64,000 nt of DNA from Pseudofabraea citricarpa (Eukaryota; Ascomycota; Leotiomycetes; Helotiales; Dermateaceae), in assembly GCA_029641185.1 (NCBI GenBank), contig JAPWGK010000003.1, forward strand, positions 558,001-622,000, given 5' to 3'. Positions within the stretch are counted from its first letter, which is position 1. Each line of letters begins with the position of its first letter. The notes beneath the pieces are model-generated. The model saw only the letters and a list, made by a program, of their open reading frames with translations. It had not been told where the DNA came from and did not search any database. The translations under genes were made by a program, and so were the position numbers. This document shows, piece after piece, positions 23,133-34,066 of this stretch.

Positions 23133-24614
23133 CTATTCTTCTTTCTTCGAGTTGCGAACAAATTCTAAACCGGTAGTCAAGTTTCCGTACTTGGCGTTCC
23201 ACATATCTTGGAAATAATTGCTTCTGGGTTTCCACGGTCCAGAATCACCACCTTTAGGTAGCAACCCCTTCGCTTCAACGATATATGTAGAGCTCAGATT
23301 TAAGATACTCTGCGATGTGAGCTTACTCTCATCTGCTACCCTCGGTGTTGCACTGCTCAAGCCTTGTGATTCCATGTACTTGAGAAGCCTGCAGACAAGC
23401 TGTGCGGCTGCTTCGGCTCCCAGCGTCCATGATGCGTTGGTGTAGCCGATCACAATGATAGCGTTGGGTACATCCTGTAACATTGCGCTTTTCCACAAAT
23501 ATTTATCGGCGAAATCTAAGGTTTTGCCATCGACAGTCACATGAGCTCCACCTGCAAGTTTCATCTTCAGCCCTGTGGCGGTGATGATGATGTCGGCGTC
23601 TAGCGTCTTTCCTTTAGAGGTAAGTATACCTGTCTTGGTCACAGTCTTGATTGTGTCTGTCACTACATCCCCTTTCCCTTCTCGTAAAGCCTGATAGAAA
23701 TCACCATCCGGACATAGACAGAGCCTCTGCTCCCACGGGTTGTAGGATGGTTTGAAATTAGGATCTCGTGGAATAGATTCTGGCAGCTGCTTCTCGGTAG
23801 CTCCGTTTATTAAACGAATAGCCACGGCTGGGTAGAAGCGACAGAATTGTAAAAATAGCCACGGGAGAACAAGATACTTCATCCGAACCAGACCGAAAGA
23901 AAGCCAGTTTGGAAGTCGTTTCTTCATCCATTCCCCAGATGCGTCGACAGACTTTTGCGACAGGACGTAGCTAGGACTTCGTTGTAGCATGGTGACCTTC
24001 GCGGCCTTTTCTGCCAGACTCGGAAGTAAGGTTACGGCCGTGGCGCCGCTTCCAATGATGACAATCTTCTTGTCACTGTAATCGAGATCCTCTGGCCAAA
24101 ACTGAGGGTGGATTATCGTGCCTTCAAAATTCTTGATTCCTGGAATAATGGCTTTGAGTGGCTCATCGTAATCGTAATATCCCGTTGCAAAGATGACAAA
24201 CTTGGACCGGAGGTTCTCCTTTCTCCCAGCGGCATCGACCGAGAATGACCATGATTGGTCCTCCGATGTCCAATTGGCAGAAATGACCTTGTGGTGAAAT
24301 CGAATGTGCTTGTCAATGCCATTCTGGGCTGCCGCATCTTCAATGTAGTTCTTGATCAGTTCGCCTTTCGCAATTGTCTTCGAGTAGGGCCAAGGTTGCC
24401 AAGGAAAACCAAAAGTGTGAAGATCTGAATCCGAGCGAATTCCTGGGTAGCGAAAGAGATCCCAAGTACCGCCCATCGACCCTCGTGCTTCCAGAATCGT
24501 GTAGGTGTGTCCAGGAAGCTCTGTCTGAAGCCGGTGTGCTGCATTCACGCCTGAAATGCCAGCTCCGACTATCACGACATCAAAGTCGGTGGTTTGTGTT
24601 CTGCCCTCCGCCAT
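23133..24614 (-). CDS. Flavin-containing monooxygenase, Baeyer-Villiger type, 493 aa
   Basis: Single exon with a clean start and stop. An N-terminal FAD Rossmann motif (VVIVGAGISGVNAAHRL, near residue 13) is followed by GGTWDLFRYPGIRSDSD. The Baeyer-Villiger fingerprint FxGxxxHxxxWP is met exactly by FEGTIIHPQFWP (near 165-176). A second NADPH-binding Rossmann motif (VIIGSGATAVTLLP) follows, then ITATGLK. The family inserts oxygen next to a ketone or oxidises N or S atoms using NADPH and FAD. It lies tandem with the MFS gene on the same strand, 790 bases downstream in the direction of that gene's transcription, so the two may serve one pathway. In ustiloxin-type clusters flavin monooxygenases oxidise the side chain, but nothing here fixes the substrate. 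Confidence 0.93.
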   Translation of the reverse strand: MAEGRTQTTDFDVVIVGAGISGVNAAHRLQTELPGHTYTILEARGSMGGTWDLFRYPGIRSDSDLHTFGFPWQPWPYSKTIAKGELIKNYIEDAAAQNGIDKHIRFHHKVISANWTSEDQSWSFSVDAAGRKENLRSKFVIFATGYYDYDEPLKAIIPGIKNFEGTIIHPQFWPEDLDYSDKKIVIIGSGATAVTLLPSLAEKAAKVTMLQRSPSYVLSQKSVDASGEWMKKRLPNWLSFGLVRMKYLVLPWLFLQFCRFYPAVAIRLINGATEKQLPESIPRDPNFKPSYNPWEQRLCLCPDGDFYQALREGKGDVVTDTIKTVTKTGILTSKGKTLDADIIITATGLKMKLAGGAHVTVDGKTLDFADKYLWKSAMLQDVPNAIIVIGYTNASWTLGAEAAAQLVCRLLKYMESQGLSSATPRVADESKLTSQSILNLSSTYIVEAKGLLPKGGDSGPWKPRSNYFQDMWNAKYGNLTTGLEFVRNSKKEE

Positions 24615-25478
24615 AATGGTCAGATGGGAAGATGCCCTGGTCCGATGAGATAATTTCCTTATCGAGCAGTTCGCTACGCTTCATGCGCCGCAATGGTCAG
24701 CAGAAGGGAATAATGAGGTTGAAGACGAATTTGTTTACCCCGCGAAGAATGTTGTATAGTGTTCGAGAAAGAAGAATGTGTATAGACTGGGTGAAGTGTC
24801 TTCATAAATATTGAAACGAATGTGAACAATATCAGGTCAGCTCAGAAACCGAGGCAAATGCCTTAGCGGCGAGGGAGAAGAAGCTAACCAAGAGGAGAAA
24901 GCATTGCGACGACGCCCCTGGAAATCAAAAATCCGACCAGCATCCGCGCGGGACGATCATCCAACAAGGGTTTGGACTCTTTCATGATCATGCTCCAGTG
25001 TCGAGTGTCGCCTTCGTCTGCAGCAGCAGTTGAGCATCGAGATGCGTAGATGCCTCACCCCACGCAACCTTTCTTTTCAAAAGCTTGGAAATAGATCATC
25101 TGTCCATACTTGTCGAGGATTCACCCTGGCCAAAAATGAGCCTCGGTATGCGTTGAACTGAGGAAGTAAAATCAACTGATCGGATTCCGAAGAGCCGGTC
25201 AGCTATTCATTATATACCTGGTGAGCTGAAGCGCATACAAGTTGCCTCCATTGGCCTGCTCGTATAAAATTATGGGTTCTAGTAAGATAAAAGATAGCGA
25301 CTGGCGTTGTGGCACATCAATAACATTACAGCAGTCAACTCCACATTTTATTGGGTAAGACGGATTGATAGAAGTCATGTTCTCCGACTCCGTTCATCAG
25401 CAAAAATAACTGAAATTTCCAGTATTGTGAATTGGATAAAAAGCAGGCATACCAGTTCCCACATACAGGCCAAAGAGC
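24615..25478. other. Intergenic, no gene recognised
   Basis: Promoter of the flavin monooxygenase and 3' flank of the DUF3431 gene. No coding region is supported. Confidence 0.4.
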
Positions 25479-26624
25479 TTAGTCCAAATACAGATCTCCA
25501 ACAGCATCTCTCCAGCTTTGGTGTTTTCCTTTCTCCAGCGCCATGCTTAATTCTCTGCCCATATTCTCATTGATGTCGAGGACTCTCTGCCTCCCCCTCG
25601 CTGCGCTGTCCGGGTCCCATAGTTCTTTCCAAAAACTCCGGCCAAAAATCAACCACTCCTTCTCATATTCCAACTGCATGAACGCTTCAAGATCCTGAGC
25701 ACCGTCAAAGCAGACATGGTACATACGGCAAAGCGCCTTCCATGCCACCGGGCAATCGATTGCTTTCCGCGTAAATAGATAGTGCCAGAAATGTTCCCAC
25801 ACCCTCCCTGAAAGATTGTCTGAGAGATCTGTCGCTGATAGCCACTCGATGTAGCGAGCATAATCATTTTTGCTGACGGATTGTATTGCTGCTCTGGTGA
25901 CTGCGAACTGAGAACAACAAGGTTGTGCCAGGATCTCCGGAACATCAGGAGTCTTCGAGTTTGGAGCGAATATATCTATGAAGGCCTGACGCATATGAAC
26001 CTGTTCTGGCTTTTGAGGGTCTCGTTCTTGCGATGGCTTGGTCTTGATCCAAGCTGGACATGCATTTTGCCATCCAACCCTCAAATTGACGTATTGCCGC
26101 TTCAGGACCTGGTCTAGATCGAGGTGAGCGATGGCGTATTGAAGAGACGAGAAGAGGTATGGTTCTGCATGCCATGACATGTCATGGGCATGAACAAAGA
26201 TAGAAATATCCGGAAGCTTGTCGTAAAAGTCGTGCAGATAGGTGTGGTACATCATCGCTTCGTGTCCTCTCTTCTTCGCCGGGTGGTATGGAGCACTCGG
26301 GTCATCCCACACATAGCGGACCACACGCAAGTTTGGTATGTTGTTGATATGAGACGTCCATGATGTATCGTCTGCTCGTACACTAGCGACCACAAGATTG
26401 ACGGTTATATTTTTGGTTGGTCTTGCAAGCTCCTGGTTGTTCTGCAGTCGGAAGTATGGGGTTGTTTTCAATGCCAAAACTCGCTGGTTGTCGTACTCTC
26501 TTGAATTGGTTCTAATTGCCCATAACAAAACGGAAGCCAAAAAAACCAAGGATAGGAAGACTTGACGAATGAGTCTCCGAATAGATCGAGAAGACCTGTA
26601 TCTTACTTCAAAAGGGTTTGCCAT
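25479..26624 (-). CDS. DUF3431 type II membrane protein, 381 aa
   Basis: Single exon. A short basic cytoplasmic N-terminus is followed by one hydrophobic helix (LIRQVFLSLVFLASVLLWAI, about residues 18-37). The lumenal part contains the DUF3431 region: NLVVASVRADDTSWTSHI, then AMMYHTYLHDFYDKLPD and IFVHAHDMSWHAE. A late CPVAWKALCRMYHVCF stretch has three cysteines. Proteins with this domain are found across ascomycetes near cell-wall or surface glycan genes and look like Golgi-resident enzymes. No reaction has been established to my knowledge. It is divergent from the glycosyltransferase-like gene at 27328, with about 700 bases between the starts, consistent with a role in the same compartment. 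Confidence 0.88.
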   Translation of the reverse strand: MANPFEVRYRSSRSIRRLIRQVFLSLVFLASVLLWAIRTNSREYDNQRVLALKTTPYFRLQNNQELARPTKNITVNLVVASVRADDTSWTSHINNIPNLRVVRYVWDDPSAPYHPAKKRGHEAMMYHTYLHDFYDKLPDISIFVHAHDMSWHAEPYLFSSLQYAIAHLDLDQVLKRQYVNLRVGWQNACPAWIKTKPSQERDPQKPEQVHMRQAFIDIFAPNSKTPDVPEILAQPCCSQFAVTRAAIQSVSKNDYARYIEWLSATDLSDNLSGRVWEHFWHYLFTRKAIDCPVAWKALCRMYHVCFDGAQDLEAFMQLEYEKEWLIFGRSFWKELWDPDSAARGRQRVLDINENMGRELSMALEKGKHQSWRDAVGDLYLD

Positions 26625-27327
26625 TTTTAGTTTTGCATGCTTTACAGATTAATGTTGGAGCTCGGTCATATATAGAAATGGTGGAGGGAATGCTGACAGC
26701 AAGGGATAATGAGACATCATGGCCATCAACAATTCCAATGCTGTATCAGACGATTGGTATGCTGTTTGGAGATAAGGGATTTGAGACTTCCCTTTCCCTT
26801 ACATATATATGCAACTGAGGACTTTGGTGCAACCAAAAAAGGAGGTAACTGGTCAGTGGTCGCCACATCTTGTCGTGCTCGATTCCAGCCCTCTTGGACG
26901 AAACCATCCAGCCTGGTAACCGTGAGAAGCAGAGAAGCAGAGAAGCACGACGGTGATGAAGGCTCTAAGAAGTTCAGGTTTGATGGCCCAGTAAGAGCAC
27001 GAATTTCTTGGTAGCACTACTACATAATAGAACTCGTCCGCTCCGGATGGAATAGTCCCTACCTTGTTCTTGAATTCTTGCCGACTTGCCACGCTGAAAA
27101 GGAAAAAGTTAGAAGTATGAATTCTGTCAACGCGTCACGTGGTATGGTGGGGCTAGACGACACGAGTTGGGAATTCAGACGCGACTTGTTAACAACAATA
27201 CGAGCTCAAAGACGGCACAGCAAGCAAAAAAGGCAGGTGGCTATGGATTCTTTCGGTGGTTCCAGTATCCCTTGGGGAGCTGGTCAAGTGAGGCTTCATC
27301 GCCAGCTGCGAAAAACAACTCGCAACG
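26625..27327. other. Bidirectional promoter region between DUF3431 and glycosyltransferase-like genes
   Basis: TATATATAG-like sequence at about 26667-26676 lies 45 bases before the minus-strand start. There is also a short TATATATA tract near 26803. Other elements are not recognisable. Short plus-strand frames near 27078-27300 precede the glycosyltransferase start and are probably leader sequence. Confidence 0.4.
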
Positions 27328-28935
27328 ATGGCCATGCTGTCGATTCGGTCGCGGGGTTTCCAGCTCACCATCTTCGCCGGGCTTTCTTTGCTCTTGGTTG
27401 TCTATGCACTGCAGAGTAGCTCTCTGCCCGAGCAAGTGCTGCACACTACATTGTCTGATCCAGCTATACCAGCTTCGCATTCACCAGTCGCATCAGTCAC
27501 ATCCTCCAGCGCGGTAGCTTCTCAAGCCTCTCCCCAAGCCAAAGCCACGGCCACGGCTACCGAGCCGCCACCACTCGAATACTCCCCTCCACGCCCTGTC
27601 TACAAGCCTAGACCTTCTACCAAACAGTTGCCTCCGATAGTCGACAATTTTCCTCTGGCAGCTGCGGCGCACTCAGCAACTGATCTGCCACCAGTTTCGC
27701 CATGGAATCAACCACCAACACCGCACATTCCCGAGACCACGCCCCTCTTCATTGGCTTCACTCGGAATTGGCGGGTGCTCCAACAGGCAGTGGTTAGCTA
27801 CATCGCTGCAGGATGGCCGCCGGGAGATATTTTTGTCGTGGAGAATACTGGAGTCATGGACAGCAACAAGCACGGCCGCCTATCCATACAGAACCCGTTC
27901 TTCTTGAACCACACTCGGCTGGAATTGCTCGGGGTTAATGTCCTTGTCACACCTACGCTGTTTAGCTTTGCTCAATTGCAGAACTTCTATCTGTGGACTG
28001 CCATACAGAATGGGTGGGAGAGCTACTTCTGGGGACATATGGATATAATCGTCCTAAGCTATGAGGGTGGACATAAGGCAGCTGATATTGCAGTCGACAA
28101 GCCTTCGGAAATGGATGATTTCAAGTCCTTATATATGCTGGCTGTCGAAACGATGCGTGATACCAATGCCACAGACTGGACTCCCGGGCCAGGACGAGAA
28201 TGGGACAACTCTCATGGCCCACCGGAACACTGGGCAGCCGATTTTCACCAGCCCCCCGTTTCCGAGCAGTTGACGACGAAGAGGTGGGCAGCGAGGTTCT
28301 TTCACTATGACCATCTTGCTCTCGTTCAGACAAAGGCATATGAAGAAGTCGGTGGCTGGGATACCAGCATTCCTTTTTACATGACTGATTGTGACATGCA
28401 CGAGCGGTTACTCATGCGAGGCTTCAAGATTACTGATGCTACAGCTGGCCATATTTTCGACGTGGGAACTAGTCTTGACGATCTGGAGGTTTTGTTCCGG
28501 AAAAAGTCAGCCGACGGAAGTGTGAGGAATGCCACGTTCATCGACCTCAACAAACTATTGGAGAGTGAAGATGGCGATGAAGCAACAGAGCTACATTATT
28601 ACAACTCGACCGAACTGCCTGCGCTCAAGGATCGGGTTTGGGAAGATGATCACAGGAATAGCTCTGCATTTGAGAATCTCTTAGCAGTTTGTGGACAAAT
28701 GCAGACCGCCAAGGCTTCTGGGAAGAAGGGCAGAAACACGTGGCAAGCACGGCAACGAGGTGGGGAAGGTGAACCCTATTATCGTGACCCGCAGGGCTTT
28801 GAGGATAGCATCAACATGGCAATTGATCATGGCCGCAAAGTGTACAACGAGAAATGGGGTCACCGTGACTGTGATCTCATGAACGCAGGCCTTGCTGCAA
28901 ACGATGCATGGAAGGTCAAGCATGACTGGGACTGA
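27328..28935 (+). CDS. Glycosyltransferase-like type II membrane protein, 535 aa
   Basis: Single exon; the ATG at 27328 gives the membrane anchor intact, and a second Met two codons later is possible. A signal-anchor (FQLTIFAGLSLLLVVYAL, about residues 11-28) is followed by a Ser/Ala/Pro stem (about 30-130). The catalytic-looking domain starts with PLFIGFTRNWRVLQQAV. Further on it has GDIFVVENTGV, then GWESYFWGHMDIIVLS with an HMD triplet in the position of a GT-A DxD metal site. Later come AARFFHYDHLALVQ and FYMTDCDMHERL. This order resembles GT-A (GT2-like) enzymes of the Golgi, which transfer sugars from nucleotide donors. The family is one I recognise only in outline; donor and acceptor are unknown. 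Confidence 0.8.
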   Translation: MAMLSIRSRGFQLTIFAGLSLLLVVYALQSSSLPEQVLHTTLSDPAIPASHSPVASVTSSSAVASQASPQAKATATATEPPPLEYSPPRPVYKPRPSTKQLPPIVDNFPLAAAAHSATDLPPVSPWNQPPTPHIPETTPLFIGFTRNWRVLQQAVVSYIAAGWPPGDIFVVENTGVMDSNKHGRLSIQNPFFLNHTRLELLGVNVLVTPTLFSFAQLQNFYLWTAIQNGWESYFWGHMDIIVLSYEGGHKAADIAVDKPSEMDDFKSLYMLAVETMRDTNATDWTPGPGREWDNSHGPPEHWAADFHQPPVSEQLTTKRWAARFFHYDHLALVQTKAYEEVGGWDTSIPFYMTDCDMHERLLMRGFKITDATAGHIFDVGTSLDDLEVLFRKKSADGSVRNATFIDLNKLLESEDGDEATELHYYNSTELPALKDRVWEDDHRNSSAFENLLAVCGQMQTAKASGKKGRNTWQARQRGGEGEPYYRDPQGFEDSINMAIDHGRKVYNEKWGHRDCDLMNAGLAANDAWKVKHDWD

Positions 28936-30159
28936 CAGGATAGATACGCAGCTAATGATTTGAACTTAGATTTGATGTATTATAATAGCATACTTGGTAA
29001 TTTATAGAATTGAACATGCAGTAATGAGGCAATGGGTGTGTTAGCTAGCCGATGCGGGATCCGAGGCAAAAAAAAAAGTGATCGATATCTGACCCCCACC
29101 TTCTCTTCATACTTCTCAAGAGAAATTGATACTTTTCTGGTGCTAGATAGAGTTCGTGAACAGATAACGAGTACCGTACTCGGGAGAGAAAACACTCTGT
29201 CCCAGATGTGAGAGGGCAACTCGCTTCACGTTTTGAAATCAGAACTCAAATAGGATTCATCACAACCTAATCGACCCGGTGAGCAGAAAGAGCTTGACCT
29301 CACCAAACATCTTAGCCTACAGCAGCAGAGAACCACTTGAGCGGTTTAGTAGCTATCATAAGAGCACCGGGGCACTAAGACGTTCCTCGTCACGGATAAC
29401 GCGCGGACTTCCCGCACGGGCATGTTTGCGAAGCTCGAGTGTATTCTATTCTACTATCAGACGATCACCTCATACATACATACATGCACGCACCTAACAA
29501 TCCAATACAATAAAGCCCATGATGAAAACCCTGCCTCCCTTCTTCTCCATGCAGCTAGCTAGCTAGATGGCTAGATGGCACCATGCATACAAACAAACAA
29601 AACAGATGGAATAAATACCGAGGCTGATTACTCAACGCGGCTAGGACGGCAGGTGCAGGTGCAGGTGCAGGTGGAGGGCAGGTCAGCACGACGACGAGCG
29701 GGAGAAAAGAAAGCCCGAGATTCCAGGCCCAGGCCAGGGAGGGCTCGCAAGGCTCAAGCTCCCGACGACGATGCTGAAACGGCTCCTTCCTGCTCGCTCG
29801 TAGATTTCGCAGCTTTCTTTCTCACACATATAAGGCGGCGGCATCGCTCTTGGACTGCTGCTCGCTAAACTTTGGGAAAACTACCTACCTACCTCTAAGC
29901 ATCTCGGCTGGCATTTATTTACGGACGTCCTTTTGTCCTGTCTTCGCTAAGCTCGTTATTCGAGAGGCACGGCATAGCTTACTGGCTTACCAGCGCAGTA
30001 TCGTTGGTTGCTCGAATCAAAAATCCTTAATCCTTGTGCCTTTTTTGCTCTCGCCCTTCTCGCCTTCTTTCTTGGCTTGTTTACGAATGCTACCGTCGTC
30101 TATCCATCCAACCAACCAGCCAGCATCGCTCATCTAATAGAGAGACAGAGGAACGAAAG
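28936..30159. other. 1.2 kb intergenic region with simple repeats
   Basis: No gene is supported. It contains a (GGTGCA)n-type microsatellite at 29649-29678, a short TAGC/TAGATGG repeat near 29555-29578 and a pyrimidine-rich stretch before the next ATG. The last part is the promoter of the reductase gene. Confidence 0.45.
29649..29678. repeat. Hexanucleotide-type microsatellite
   Basis: About four to five consecutive copies of AGGTGC, ending in AGGTGGAGGGCAGG. Non-coding. Confidence 0.7.
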
Positions 30160-31925
30160 ATGGCGTCGCTAAAGGACGAGGTTGTTTTGCCGTGTGGGCT
30201 TGTCTTGCCTAATCGATTCGTCAAGGTATGTTTTCCTATGCAAAATAGAAGGAAAAAGAGAAGAAGAAAAAACAAGGAGAAGAAGAGATCCAGAGTTTCA
30301 TGCTTTTACAATTCATTTGCCCATGGTCAAATACCGTAGCTGACATGGGATTTCCTTCCGTGTTGCCCAGGCCGCCATGGCAGAGAACGTCACGGGCAAC
30401 GACCACCTCCCGGACAAGCAGTTCAAGAAGATCTACCAGGCGTGGGGGAGAGGAGGATGGGGTATGATCCTGACCGGTACGTTTTTCCTTCCCCTTGCGA
30501 TTTCTTCCCTTTGCAGTTTTGCCCCTTCTCTGCCAACTCACACGACAACCGCACAGGAAACGTCCAAGTCGATCCCAAGCATCTCGGCTCGGCAGCCGAT
30601 CTGTATATCGACGCAGCCCAAGTCAGCGACGGCGCCTACCAAAAAGCATGGAAGGAGTACGCGCAGGCGTGCCAGCCCACACCAATAATCATGCAGGTCA
30701 ACCATCCTGGAAGACAGTCGGCGCTCGGTGCTGGCGGTCGTGGGTTCTTCGAGAAGACCATCGCGCCGTCTGCCGTGCCGATGGATTTCGGATCGAGCTT
30801 CGTCGCGAGGTTCATGAGGGCGCTCCTCTTCGGTACGCCGAGAGCCATGACGAAGGACGAGGTCGAAGACGTGATTCGGCATTTCGTGACGGCGGCCAAG
30901 CTGGCGTATGATAGCGGGTTTCAAGGCGTTGAGTTACATGCCGCTCATGGTTTCCTTCTTGGTATGTCATCTTTCTTAACCCCTTTTCGCTCTTCCTCGT
31001 TTTCCTATTTCATTTTTGTTTTCCTGTTTTTCATTCTTTTCCCCGTCGAAGAAACACAAGAACCTCCTGTGCTTAGATAAAGACTACTAATCCACTCCGT
31101 AGCTCAATTCATGTCCTCCAAGACAAATCTCCGCACCGACGAATTCGGCGGCTCGCCTTCTAAACGCGCCGAAGTCGTCGTGCGCATCATCCGCGAAATC
31201 AGAGACGCCACATCCCCGTCCTTCGCCATCGGGATGAAGCTCAACTCGGTCGACGCCTCGCACGGCGGCGGGGACACGAACGCGGGTTTCGTAGAGCAGG
31301 TGAAGCGGTTCGCCGACGCGGGGATAGACTTCCTCGAAGTGAGCGGGGGCTCGTACGAGAAACCCGACGTACGTTGATCCATACCCCCCATCTAAGCATT
31401 TCGTTGGTGCGAAAAATCACCCTCGCTTGACTTTCTGCTGATTTCGTTTTCGTTTTCGCTGCATCTAGATGTCCGGACCGCCAGCGAGTGAGCGGACCGT
31501 TGAGAGAGAGGCCTTCTTCCTCACCTTCGCAGCCCTGATCCGCGAGAACTTCCCAAAGATCCCCCTTATGGTCACGGGCGGATTCCGCTCCGTGGCTTTC
31601 ATGAACGAAGCCGTGGCGAGCAAGCAGGTCGACCTCGTGGGCCTCGGCAGACCGGCCGCGTTGAACCCTAGCATCCCTCGTGAGGTGCTGGAGCAGAAGC
31701 CCGTCGGCGCGAGCGATACGAAACTCGAGGCGCCGAGGATCCCGCTCAAGTGGCCCCTGGCTTGGATTCCTGTCAAGGCCCTCGGTGCTGGTGTGGAAAC
31801 CGTACGTTTTGTTCTCACCCCCTTCCCCGTGCGGCGTTTTGTGCTCGAAGCTCCGTTGGTGTAACTGACTCTTTGGTCTTGTGTAGATGTGGTATGGGAA
31901 GAAGATTGCTGCTATGGGTATATGA
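30160..31925 (+). CDS. Old Yellow Enzyme family FMN reductase, 404 aa
   Basis: Exons: 30160-30225, 30371-30476, 30557-30961, 31103-31368, 31469-31801 and 31887-31925. The product is an NADH:flavin oxidoreductase / OYE TIM barrel. Visible are the FMN-site N-terminus (LPNRFVKAAMAEN), the motif QVNHPGRQS, and the conserved HAAHGFLLAQFMS with substrate-binding residues. This is followed by the TDEFGGS motif, FLEVSGGSYE, and MVTGGFRS and LVGLGRPAA of the phosphate-binding strands. Such enzymes reduce activated C=C bonds of enones with NAD(P)H. Short C-terminal exon 6 encodes MWYGKKIAAMGI. The gene converges with the methyltransferase gene. It could be a metabolic detoxification enzyme or a tailoring reductase of the neighbouring accessory block. 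Confidence 0.93.
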
Positions 31926-32350
31926 GGCGGGCGATGCGTGATGGTGTGTTAGTGGGATCTGAATACATAGCTGATAGACATAGAGGAGAGTCATGAGTTC
32001 TGCCGGTGCTGGGTATCTGTTGAATATTTTAGATAATCAGGAAGTAGATTTGAAGTAATATCTGTTAATTCTTTTTAGCTCAGGTCCTATAAGTAATTAT
32101 ACGAGTTTTTTGGGTCTCGGAATTTCTTTAATCTTGACTCTCAGTCTGTTCCGGCTAGAAGTAAGCAGATACAAATTACTCAGTAATATTTGCCGGGAAA
32201 CATGTTCTCACCCTAGGTATAATATCTTTCTTTCCAATCGACCGTAATGCCTGGCTTTTATGTCAAAGCGAAAGCTGCCTTAAATTCGCGACACGGGATT
32301 ACTCATAAACCCAAACCAATGAGTGCATATTGGTGTGGAATTTTCTATGC
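31926..32350. other. Intergenic between convergent genes
   Basis: 3' flanks of the reductase and methyltransferase genes; no gene seen. Confidence 0.4.
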
Positions 32351-34066
32351 CTAAAGAGGTTTCTGTCCAAAAACTACATGACTGCCTCGGAGTTAGTGAC
32401 ACGCAAGACGCGACGAGGAAGAGATCAACCATACAAGTTATGCAACGCGTGGATCCGTTTATTCTTCAAATCCCGCCTCACACCAGGCAGGAAAGCCAAC
32501 ACTTCTTCAGTGCTCCAACCCTTCGCCATAGTCAAGACGCGCAGCGAGATACCCTCCAGGCCTTCGAGGAACATGGAAAGGTCACAAGCTCCGATTTCTT
32601 TCTGGGGTTACAAATTAGCATGGTCTGCTCCTCGATAAGCGCAAGGTGTGTTCAATTTACGAGTCTGCGATCTTTTGGCCAGGGACCGACGGGAATCGGG
32701 AGGACTTGGTGGAAGATGTTTTCGAATCCTGCGTCGCGCACCCATCCTTCTAGCTTTGGACCTGGTTCCGGCTCTCGTCCGATCTTCTTGATCCCGTCGA
32801 CGATCTCTGCCGTCCATAAATCCGGTGCCGATCCGTCAACGAATGTACCGTCCGAAGAGTAGAACTTCATGTCGAAATCATGGAACTCTACCCAGCCCCC
32901 TGGCTTGGTGTATCTACCTTTCTTAGTCCTTGTACGGAATTGAGCAATTGGGGCAATAATTACTCGAATGCTTGTTCCATCAGTTTGGGCCAGTCCATGA
33001 GAGACCCTGCAAGATATCGACAGTGGATGTAGTCGAAAGGAGCCGAGAACAGCCACGTATTTTCGATATCGTCTACTTCAAACTTCACATTAGGTGGCAC
33101 TCTAACTCGCATTAGCCTGCCATGCTACTCATGTTTTCCTAAGGATTTGAAGCTGGCTTACAATGATGGTTGAATAGGCGAGAGGTCATTCCCGATAATC
33201 TAGATGACCCGAATCAGATTTGACAATTAGACGTCGTTTTGCTAGGACCTACCTCTGCCGATGGATAAGCATCACCTATAATTTCTTTAGTAAGTATGCT
33301 CCCCAAACCTTGCTTGGATGCACTCACCCATCTCGATCGCCCAAATGCCTGTTCCGGTGCCAAGATCTAGAATACGCTGGGGGTTTGGCCCAATGGGTGC
33401 CCAGTGCAGCTTATCATCACATCTCAAGGTCAAGAGGTGATGAAACAAGTCCAGCCGGTCATTTTCTTGCTGCAAAGCATTTAGCGACTCGGGGTTGTGC
33501 AGCCAGGGCACGAATACCGACCTCGTCATTGGGCAGGAAATATTCTTTGCAGAATCATCAGTTCCAGCATTACAGGGAAAGTCGGGTGGGGACATAGGAC
33601 ATACTGCCATCCTCATAAGCATGATATCGTCGGCCGTTCTCGTATTTGTATTTCATTACGCTTGACGTCAGTGACTGAGTGAAAGATCTAGCAAGAAGAA
33701 GAAAGAAAAAAGCGTTTAGCGGTATATTCAAAAAGCTAGATCTTGGTATGCTCACAGGGCCTCATCGCCATAGGATGAATCAGCATCGTTCGAAGACGTC
33801 TGTAGAAGCTGTCAGTGTTTTCCCGTAGGCATACTGAAGTTCCTCACGTCTTCCGGAATGATCTCTGCGTTGTTAGACGCATCTTCGCCCGGGTTGTTCA
33901 ATGGAGTTGAAGTTTCCTCTGTTGATTCTGCCATTCTTGCCGGAGATGCTGGGGAAGAGCGTGTGATAGGTCCTCCGGTGGGCGAAGCTTTTCTCTCCGA
34001 GCTGGATGCTTCTTGTGACTTCCCCGTCTGCGACCGCTCTGATTGTGTAGCCTTGTCGTCGGCCAT
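32351..34066 (-). CDS. LaeA/UMTA-like SAM-dependent methyltransferase, 386 aa, 11 exons
   Basis: Exons in transcript order: 34066-33848, 33799-33756, 33687-33605, 33544-33522, 33469-33328, 33275-33253, 33199-33162, 33101-32964, 32913-32661, 32601-32435 and 32381-32351; all phases agree. A disordered, Ser/Glu-rich N-terminus (about 100 residues) leads to YENGRRYHAYEDGKYFLPND, typical of this family. SAM motif I is RILDLGTGTGIWAIEMG (near 155-171). Motif II is IIGNDLSPIQP, and then come FDYIHCRYLAGS and TKPGGWVEFHDFD. The end, HALHNFHVVFGQKPL, is the usual family ending. Close relatives include velvet-complex regulator LaeA and many cluster-encoded methyltransferases. This one lies head to head with a P450 (824 bases), so a tailoring role is the better guess. 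No catalytic motif is lost. Confidence 0.9.

Noticed and set aside
29570..29870. Plus-strand frame across the microsatellite before the reductase gene
   Set aside because: Composition is driven by the repeat; it most likely lies in promoter or leader DNA.
32351..34066. First impression that the methyltransferase was a broken pseudogene
   Set aside because: Eleven exons with standard splice sites join in phase into a full-length protein with all SAM motifs, so it is intact.
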